Positions 6,661-11,424 of a stretch of DNA of 11,424 bases are shown here, piece by piece. A program made the translations under genes and the position numbers. Location of the stretch: positions 1-11,424 of the forward strand of contig DAOWCP010000081.1 in NCBI GenBank assembly GCA_030639495.1, read 5' to 3'. Each line of letters starts with the position of its first letter. Within the stretch, counting starts at the first letter, position 1. This DNA comes from JAGLTN01 sp023135255 (GTDB lineage: Bacteria; Planctomycetota; Phycisphaerae; Sedimentisphaerales; Anaerobacaceae). The notes under the pieces were generated by a model. That model made no database searches and was not told the DNA's origin. It saw only the letters and a program-made list of their open reading frames with translations.

Positions 6661-6856
6661 TGTAGGTGTGAGTCGTTTGTTGTATTTTCAGGCTTACTAG
6701 GAGTGGTGAGAGAGCTTGTTGCATTTCTGATTTGGTTTTCCCCCACTAAAATTGTTTTTTGACAAGATGCGTTGTGGACTTTGAAAAGTTCCGAACGCAA
6801 TACGGTTGGATTGTGCGCAAATTACGTATCTGCGTAGAAAATACTAATAATTTTTT

Positions 6857-6862
6857 AGGAGG
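6857..6862 (+). promoter_or_regulatory. Strong ribosome binding site of the PEP-CTERM gene
   Basis: A full AGGAGG lies five bases before the ATG at 6868. It is the best Shine-Dalgarno sequence in the window and fixes this start. Confidence 0.85.
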
Positions 6863-6867
6863 AAAAA

Positions 6868-7587
6868 ATGAAAACGATATTGTTGATAGCTATTTTGGTA
6901 ACATCTGTTGCCTGTACAGCAATGGCGAGTCCGGTTCCTTACTTTGATGACTTCAGCAGTAACACCACCGGCAATTACGATTTGTCTTACTGGCAGTTCT
7001 ACCCTGAAACAAACCCTCAAAGTCCCACAATTAGTCTAGAATATGATTCAGTTCTTCAGAGGGCTGATCTCACGGCTTCCGGGGGTTATGCTTGGATGCT
7101 TATGATGCAAAAAGACAGTACTCCTATATCTACCGGAACAGATTTTGAATTTAGTGCTGACCTGTCGGTAATCAGGGAGCATAATGGTGCAATATATCTT
7201 GGCGACCTCCAAGACCCAGACGAGTCAACATATTTGCAGTTTCGGATAGACACATATCAGCCAAACGTATCCCTTGATATCAGAAATGCAGGCCAGAATG
7301 TGTACTGGGACACAGCACCCCACTCAAAGAATGCAGCTAATTTAAAGATAAAGCGAGAAGGCGATACGTATTCCTTTTTCTTGGATAGCGACTTGATTTG
7401 GCAAACGACAATACCGGCATTTGACGGCTTGCCGCTTTACTATGGTGTGCAGAATGTTATAAGTTCTGGTCCTGGTAGTGTGACTGCCATAACCTCAGTT
7501 GACAACTGGAACTTCGTTCCTGAACCGGCAACGCTTTTGCTACTTGGCTTGGGTGCTTTGGCTTTGAGAAGAAGACGCAGGGCATAA
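6868..7587 (+). CDS. PEP-CTERM sorting domain protein, secreted
   Basis: This 239-residue protein has a cleavable signal peptide (MKTILLIAILVTSVACTAMA, likely cut after A20). Its C-terminus (217-239) is the classic PEP-CTERM tail: VPEP, then a hydrophobic helix (TLLLLGLGALAL), then five arginines. In known systems an exosortase cuts at PEP and the protein is exported to the cell surface or extracellular matrix; the exosortase gene is not in this window. The middle (about 25-215) begins FDDFSSN and has alternating beta-strand texture (FEFSADLSV, YLQFRID, LKIKREGDTYSFFLDSDLIWQT). This resembles concanavalin/LamG-like jelly-roll domains and suggests carbohydrate or surface binding, as an inference only. 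It has its own promoter, strong ribosome site and terminator, so it is a single-gene unit inside the accessory stretch. Confidence 0.92.
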   Translation: MKTILLIAILVTSVACTAMASPVPYFDDFSSNTTGNYDLSYWQFYPETNPQSPTISLEYDSVLQRADLTASGGYAWMLMMQKDSTPISTGTDFEFSADLSVIREHNGAIYLGDLQDPDESTYLQFRIDTYQPNVSLDIRNAGQNVYWDTAPHSKNAANLKIKREGDTYSFFLDSDLIWQTTIPAFDGLPLYYGVQNVISSGPGSVTAITSVDNWNFVPEPATLLLLGLGALALRRRRRA

Positions 7588-7609
7588 AATGGTGAATTAC
7601 ATATTTGTT

Positions 7610-7646
7610 AAAAAAAAAGGGCTCTGCATTAAGCAAAGCCCTTTTT
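7610..7646 (+). terminator. Bidirectional terminator between the PEP-CTERM gene and the mutase operon
   Basis: GGGCT (7619-7623) pairs with AGCCC (7637-7641). TGC pairs with GCA inside, the loop is ATTAA, and A/T flanks extend the stem. Five T follow on the plus strand and nine on the minus strand. It therefore serves the PEP-CTERM gene and also, read the other way, the operon ending at 7715. Confidence 0.85.
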
Positions 7647-7687
7647 ATACTGATCTCAATTGAATTTTCCCGTTTATACGCGGGTAA
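7646..7687. repeat. Dispersed intergenic repeat, copy 3
   Basis: It starts with TATACTGATCTCAATTGAA, then a hairpin CCCGT (7669-7673) / GCGGG (7680-7684) with loop TTATAC. The outer C-G pair replaces an A-A mismatch seen in the other copies, and the T-G wobble also differs, so the stem has changed while pairing was kept. A second imperfect hairpin, TAACcTG/CAaGTTA (7689-7709), follows. Confidence 0.8.
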
Positions 7688-7714
7688 CTAACCTGAAAAT
7701 AACAAGTTAAGGCT

Positions 7715-9100
7715 TTACTCGCGAACATCTTGTACCCTTAAGGGTACAAGGGCAAGAATATCATCTACATACTTCCGGGCAACATCTTTTTCCTTCGCTT
7801 CTGCGATAACTCTCATAACAGGCTCAGTGTTGCTTATCCTGAGATGCACCCATCCGTCATCCAGATCAAACCGACAGCCGTCACTTGTATCAATCTTAGC
7901 ATCTGCGAACATTTGCTTAGCCTGGTCCATGATAATAGCTGCCTTGTTTTTGTCAGCAGGAAATTTTTCTTTTATCATCGCATAACCGCCGATCTCGTTA
8001 ACCAATTGACTAACAGTTTTACCCGTCTCAGCCATAAGCTGTAAAACCAAAGCTATTCCAACTAAACTGTCACGGATAGGCCCGACCCGCAGATCAATAA
8101 CTCCGCCGTTACCCTCGCCGCCAATAACACAATCATTAGCTAACATCGCACCTGCAACATTGGCTTCACCAACTGCTGTCCTTAAAACTTCACAGCCGAA
8201 TTCGCTGGCCAGGTCATCTATCATTCTCGAAGTAGATAAATTGGTGGCTGCTTTTCCTTTGGTCTTGCTGAAAACATTCTTCGCCGCCAAAGCAAGCGTA
8301 TATTCTTCACCAATATAAACTCCATTTTCATCTACGATAGCAAGCCTGTCAGCATCAGGGTCCTGCGCCAAACCGATATCCGCTTTCTGCTGCTTTACAA
8401 TATCGCAAAGCCCCGTCAAATTTTTCTCTGTAGGCTCCGGAGTATGTGCAAAAATCCCGGTAGGTTCATCATTGACCGCGTAAACCTCGCAACCAAGTTT
8501 GCCTAACATCTGCTTAGTAATAGGCCCGCCGGCGCCGTTAACACTGTCCAGCACTACTTTAAATTTCTTATCAGCTATCGCGCCGACATCTATCGTAGCA
8601 AACACCCTGTCAATATGAACAGAGTAAGAATCTTCATTGTAAACTATTCGTCCTTTGCTCGGCGAATCTGCATAGTCGAATTCCCTGGCAAAATAAATTT
8701 CTTTTATCTTTGCCGTCTGCACAAGAGAAGGTGCAACACCATTATCAAGTATAAGCTTGATACCATTATAAGGCAGAGGATTGTGTGATGCTGTTATCAT
8801 CACCCCACCCGCGCAACTAAGCTGCCGCAGCATAACACCAACACTTGGTGTAATCACCAGTCCAAGAACAACAACATCCACCCCAACCGCACAAAGCCCA
8901 GCTGCTACTGCCGATTCCAGCATCTGTCCGCTTGGTCTTGAATCTCTGCCGATACAAACTGTAAGCTTGTCGTCTTTTTTATAATTAGCTTTAAGAAATG
9001 TTCCAAACGCACTGCCGTAATCGGTTGCTACAGAAGCAGAAAGATTCTCGCCGATAATCCCCCTCATCCCGCTGATACTGATAATCAATTCTTCTGCCAT
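7715..9100 (-). CDS. glmM: Phosphoglucosamine mutase / phosphomannomutase family enzyme
   Basis: This 461-residue alpha-D-phosphohexomutase has all four domains. The phosphoserine loop is TASHNPLPYNGIK with S105. The metal loop is DPDADR (247-252, Mg ligands D247, D249 and D251). The sugar-selectivity loop is GGEGNGGV (327-334) and the phosphate-binding loop is RISNTEPVMR (421-430). The GEGNGG loop is the archaeal-like form; typical bacterial GlmM has GEQSGH. Glucosamine-6-phosphate to glucosamine-1-phosphate (for UDP-GlcNAc and the cell wall) is therefore likely but not certain, and mannose or glucose phosphates are alternatives. The ATG at 9100 lies 9 bases after the top6B stop. Its ribosome site AAGGG overlaps that TAA, a sign of translational coupling. 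The last residues (LVPLRVQ) are encoded by a 22-base palindrome. Confidence 0.92.
   Translation of the reverse strand: MAEELIISISGMRGIIGENLSASVATDYGSAFGTFLKANYKKDDKLTVCIGRDSRPSGQMLESAVAAGLCAVGVDVVVLGLVITPSVGVMLRQLSCAGGVMITASHNPLPYNGIKLILDNGVAPSLVQTAKIKEIYFAREFDYADSPSKGRIVYNEDSYSVHIDRVFATIDVGAIADKKFKVVLDSVNGAGGPITKQMLGKLGCEVYAVNDEPTGIFAHTPEPTEKNLTGLCDIVKQQKADIGLAQDPDADRLAIVDENGVYIGEEYTLALAAKNVFSKTKGKAATNLSTSRMIDDLASEFGCEVLRTAVGEANVAGAMLANDCVIGGEGNGGVIDLRVGPIRDSLVGIALVLQLMAETGKTVSQLVNEIGGYAMIKEKFPADKNKAAIIMDQAKQMFADAKIDTSDGCRFDLDDGWVHLRISNTEPVMRVIAEAKEKDVARKYVDDILALVPLRVQDVRE
7729..7750. repeat. Perfect 22-base palindrome in the last codons of the mutase gene
   Basis: The half-site CTTGTACCCTT is followed immediately by its exact reverse complement. 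It lies four codons before the stop and encodes LVPLRVQ. As RNA it could form a stem of nine or more pairs. Confidence 0.9.
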
Positions 9101-9109
9101 TTGTATCCC

Positions 9110-10915
9110 TTATATCTTTCTGGTTTTTTCCAGAACATTTTCGAGCTTAACCAGAATTTTATCAACCTGTTTTTGTTTCAGTGACAATATTTCCTGCAAT
9201 GCCTCACCTATATAAGGCAGGTATGTCTCAATATAGCTTCTTTTTGCCAGCTCCTGTTGTATCCGTTTTTTCTTTCTAAGATACATACCGAGCTTCCTGC
9301 CGCATTCCTGAACCGCCAACTGGATTTCTTTTATTATCTCCGGATAATGCGCGATAGCCTCTTTACTTTCAGAAGTAAACGGAACCCACACCGACGCCAT
9401 ATGAACCATCAGCATTACAGGCCCTGCCGGCAAAGCTCCCCTGCTTTGGGTCATAGCGTAATTGCGCCAGTTAATATCAAGCACTGCCTTATAAACCGCA
9501 CATCCGGACTGCTGGTAAAGCAAAGGCACACGGTTAGCGATTCTGTTGAGCCTCATCAAAGGCTCCTTGTCACCATTGCCGTTTTTCTTGCTGCTGTTGC
9601 TTTTAATACCATACGCCAACGCAGCTTCTATCAAAAAAGGATTACCCCTGTAAACTGCCGGCGTCCTCGAACAGGCTACATAAAAATCCGCATCGACTAC
9701 CCTTCTCAATCCTTCTTCTAATTGCTCTGCGCCGATAGGACCGATGCAGTCTGTAGATGGTGCGATTATTTTTGTTTCGCTTATCGCCTGATGGATTGCC
9801 TCTGCCTGTTTCAATGTTATTCTCGTAGGTCTAAGCGTACCTCTTATTTTTGCCTTTTCGCAAATCTGATTGGCGATACGCAAACTGACTCGTGAAAATT
9901 CTTTCTGAAGAAAAGCGGTAAGCTGCTTATAAGGACTCTCATGGGCCATCTTAAGCAAAAGACCCAACTCAACACCATATGGGTGAGGTTTGATCTCCTT
10001 AGGTACAAACGGAGCCTGGCGTGTTTTTCTTTCGTACTCATATCTTTCACCATCGGGCGCATTATAAATCATAGTCGCGTGCGGATTGGCAATAGCGGTC
10101 TGCGCGATATACTCATCAACGCTTTGTCTGCCTTTCTGGTATTTGCCTTCAAGTGTAATTGTTACAGATGTCCCTGTTGACAACTCAGATTCACATTCTT
10201 CATCAAGAATGATCTGAGGCTTATTTTTCGCTGTATCTATTTTAACCTGGTAATGGTGCGCAGGTTTTTTCCTGCCTGTTCTGGAAACAATATCTACAGG
10301 TTCACCGGTAGTTAATTGGCCATACATACCCGCCGCCGATATACCAATACCCTGCTGACCCCTGCTCATCTTCAGGCTGTGAAACTTACTGCCGTAAAGA
10401 AGCCTTGCAAAAACATTTGGAATATTTTGTTTAATGATTCCCGGGCCGTTATCGGTAACTGTTAAAATAAACTTACTGCCCGTCTCGATCTGCTTAATTG
10501 TGATTTCCAGGTTAGGCAGTATCTGCGCTTCTTCACATGCATCAAGTGAATTGTCAACAGCCTCTTTAACTGCTGTCAAAAGAGCTTTTCGCGGATTATC
10601 AAAACCAAGCAGATGACGGTTCTTTGCAAAAAATTCGCTAATACTGATATCTCGCTGCTGCTTTGCCATCGACTCTGCTGTTGCGACTTTAGCGCCTTTT
10701 TTAGTCCTTTTGGTTTTAGGCTTAACCGGTTTGCTGGAAATTTTGGGGGCAGATTTCCTCTTAGCTGTTGTTGCCGAAGCCTTAACGCTTGTCCTTTTTT
10801 TAGCTGCTGCTGTTTTTTTGCCTTTAGATGCTTTTTTTACACCACCCTTTTTTGCCGCTGAGCTGCTAAAACCAAAATCCATTTGACCTTCTGATCGGGC
10901 CTTCCTTGCTGCCAT
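9110..10915 (-). CDS. top6B: DNA topoisomerase VI subunit B with lysine-rich N-terminal tail
   Basis: This 601-residue ATPase subunit of a type IIB topoisomerase relaxes and decatenates DNA together with the Spo11-like subunit A. The GHKL fold holds KEAVDNSLDA (E118, N122), DNGPGI (155-160) and GQQGIGIS (186-193). Residues about 315-385 resemble the H2TH domain. The transducer domain carries SRGALPAGP and VPFTSESKEAIA, with K518 at the expected switch-lysine position, and ends in a charged helix. Residues 1-85 are an extra tail very rich in Lys, Ala, Ser and Thr, like histone H1 or AlgP tails, and are absent from the archaeal enzymes I know. GGAG about 9 bases before the ATG at 10915 supports this start over M83. 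No subunit A gene is adjacent: the next gene is a mutase and the previous one is serA. Top6B is known in planctomycetes. Confidence 0.95.
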   Translation of the reverse strand: MAARKARSEGQMDFGFSSSAAKKGGVKKASKGKKTAAAKKRTSVKASATTAKRKSAPKISSKPVKPKTKRTKKGAKVATAESMAKQQRDISISEFFAKNRHLLGFDNPRKALLTAVKEAVDNSLDACEEAQILPNLEITIKQIETGSKFILTVTDNGPGIIKQNIPNVFARLLYGSKFHSLKMSRGQQGIGISAAGMYGQLTTGEPVDIVSRTGRKKPAHHYQVKIDTAKNKPQIILDEECESELSTGTSVTITLEGKYQKGRQSVDEYIAQTAIANPHATMIYNAPDGERYEYERKTRQAPFVPKEIKPHPYGVELGLLLKMAHESPYKQLTAFLQKEFSRVSLRIANQICEKAKIRGTLRPTRITLKQAEAIHQAISETKIIAPSTDCIGPIGAEQLEEGLRRVVDADFYVACSRTPAVYRGNPFLIEAALAYGIKSNSSKKNGNGDKEPLMRLNRIANRVPLLYQQSGCAVYKAVLDINWRNYAMTQSRGALPAGPVMLMVHMASVWVPFTSESKEAIAHYPEIIKEIQLAVQECGRKLGMYLRKKKRIQQELAKRSYIETYLPYIGEALQEILSLKQKQVDKILVKLENVLEKTRKI

Positions 10916-10938
10916 AAAAAAAAACTCCGGATATCCTT

Positions 10939-10977
10939 AAAAAGACGCAGGACAATCTGATAAAATTACCCCGCATC
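10939..10977 (-). terminator. Terminator-like hairpin between serA and top6B
   Basis: On the minus strand GATGCGGG (10970-10977) pairs with CCTGCGTC (10944-10951) over eight positions including two wobbles. The loop is 18 bases and five T follow. An alternative hairpin, TCTGAT/ATCAGA (10956-10961 with 10975-10980), uses three of the same bases, so the two cannot form together. Either this is serA's terminator or it is a partial read-through site into top6B. Confidence 0.45.
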
Positions 10978-10992
10978 AGAAAAACATTTTAG

Positions 10993-11424
10993 TTAATCAA
11001 GTTTGCAAACATAAATCTCATTTACAAAATCAAGCTTACCAAGTTCCTCGATAGCTTCTGCACCTGGCTCTTTGTCAAGGCTGACACCAAGAATCGCTTT
11101 TTGCTCATCAAGTTTCTGACCAACACCCATAGTGGCAATGTTAATCCCATACTTACCGCAAATAGTTCCAACAGAACCAATAACACCAGGCTTGTCATCA
11201 TTAAAGATAGTCAGCAATGAACCTTCCGGCGTGATCTCGATCTTAAAGCCGTCAATATCAATTATGCGAAGCAGCGAACCACCAAAAACAGTACCGGTAA
11301 CGCTTCTTGTCCCCTTATCTGTAACAACCTTAGCACTGAACACAGAAGAAATGTGCTGAGGGTCGCTATTCTTGGTTTCGGCAATGCTTATGCGGCGTTC
11401 TTTTGCCATGTAACCTGCATTAAC
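10993..11424 (-). CDS. serA: D-3-phosphoglycerate dehydrogenase, C-terminal ASB and ACT domains (partial, start beyond right edge)
   Basis: The frame is open through the right edge (VNAGY precedes MAKERRISIAETK), so this is the 3' part of a longer gene, not a separate small protein starting at 11409. Residues after the edge match the allosteric substrate-binding domain of type I PGDH (TDKGTRSVTGTVFGG, LLRIIDIDGFKIEITPEG). They are followed by an ACT domain (LLTIFNDDKPGVIGSVGTICGKYGINIATMGVG) that ends LDFVNEIYVCKLD. PGDH oxidises 3-phosphoglycerate with NAD in the first step of serine synthesis, and the ACT domain usually mediates serine feedback. The catalytic dehydrogenase domain lies outside the window. 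The stop is 77 bases before top6B, with a terminator-like hairpin between them. Confidence 0.93.
   Translation of the reverse strand, partial: VNAGYMAKERRISIAETKNSDPQHISSVFSAKVVTDKGTRSVTGTVFGGSLLRIIDIDGFKIEITPEGSLLTIFNDDKPGVIGSVGTICGKYGINIATMGVGQKLDEQKAILGVSLDKEPGAEAIEELGKLDFVNEIYVCKLD

Larger units (their letters stand above)
6551..6867. other. 317-base gene-free stretch: gdhA break point to PEP-CTERM leader
   Basis: The left part (6551-6630) has no recognisable gdhA or other coding content. The right part holds the promoter at 6633-6660 and a leader of about 200 bases for the PEP-CTERM gene, with a short inverted repeat, TACG/CGTA (6826-6839). Reading frames here on either strand are short and have no familiar sequence. 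Confidence 0.6.

Noticed and set aside
6759..6764. A second TTGACA in the PEP-CTERM leader
   Set aside because: No acceptable -10 box lies 15-19 bases downstream.
6543..6800. An 85-codon minus-strand frame
   Set aside because: Its composition looks random, it overlaps the gdhA break and the PEP-CTERM promoter, and it has no ribosome site or familiar motif.
10993..11409. A stand-alone 138-residue ACT protein starting at 11409
   Set aside because: The frame stays open upstream to the window edge and the added residues (VNAGY) fit the SerA ASB domain, so the internal ATG is not the gene start.
1..11424. tRNA, rRNA, CRISPR array, transposase or integrase genes
   Set aside because: None was recognised on either strand; longer frames antisense to top6B, acd and the mutase are shadows of those genes.

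Overview
The window looks like a chromosomal piece from a planctomycete, most likely class Phycisphaerae. This is inferred from gene content, not from a database search. The clues are a secreted protein ending in a VPEPATLLLLGLGALALRRRRRA-type PEP-CTERM tail, an archaeal-type DNA topoisomerase VI B subunit in a bacterial setting, a fused ADP-forming acyl-CoA synthetase, and a stand-alone LigD-type phosphoesterase domain. Most genes lie on the minus strand.

Left part (1-5414). A two-gene minus-strand operon holds a fused ADP-forming acetate--CoA ligase (1111-3213) followed by a BioD-like P-loop/DRTGG protein (1067 to the left edge, partial). Together they suggest energy conservation from acyl-CoA with an accessory ATPase. 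Divergent from it is a small LigD phosphoesterase-like protein (3436-3807). Its stop codon overlaps that of a convergent YjdF/DUF2238 membrane protein. Upstream of that lies a cation diffusion facilitator (4527-5414).

Middle part (about 5440-7690). This is an accessory, scarred stretch. It holds a 32-codon relic of a nucleotidyltransferase gene with a good promoter and terminator, a hypothetical protein with an Rx4H motif, the last 23 codons of a glutamate dehydrogenase gene with its terminator, and a PEP-CTERM protein. A short dispersed repeat with a covarying hairpin occurs three times (4476, 5446 and 7653), and two of the copies bracket this stretch. Two near-identical terminators (6418 and 7612) lie inside it.

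Right part (7715-11424). A minus-strand run of housekeeping genes holds serA (C-terminal ASB and ACT domains only; the gene continues past the right edge), top6B with a lysine-rich N-terminal tail, and a GlmM/phosphomannomutase-family enzyme. The last two are tightly coupled, 9 bases apart. A perfect 22-base palindrome lies in the final codons of the mutase. No tRNA, rRNA, CRISPR array or transposase gene was seen.
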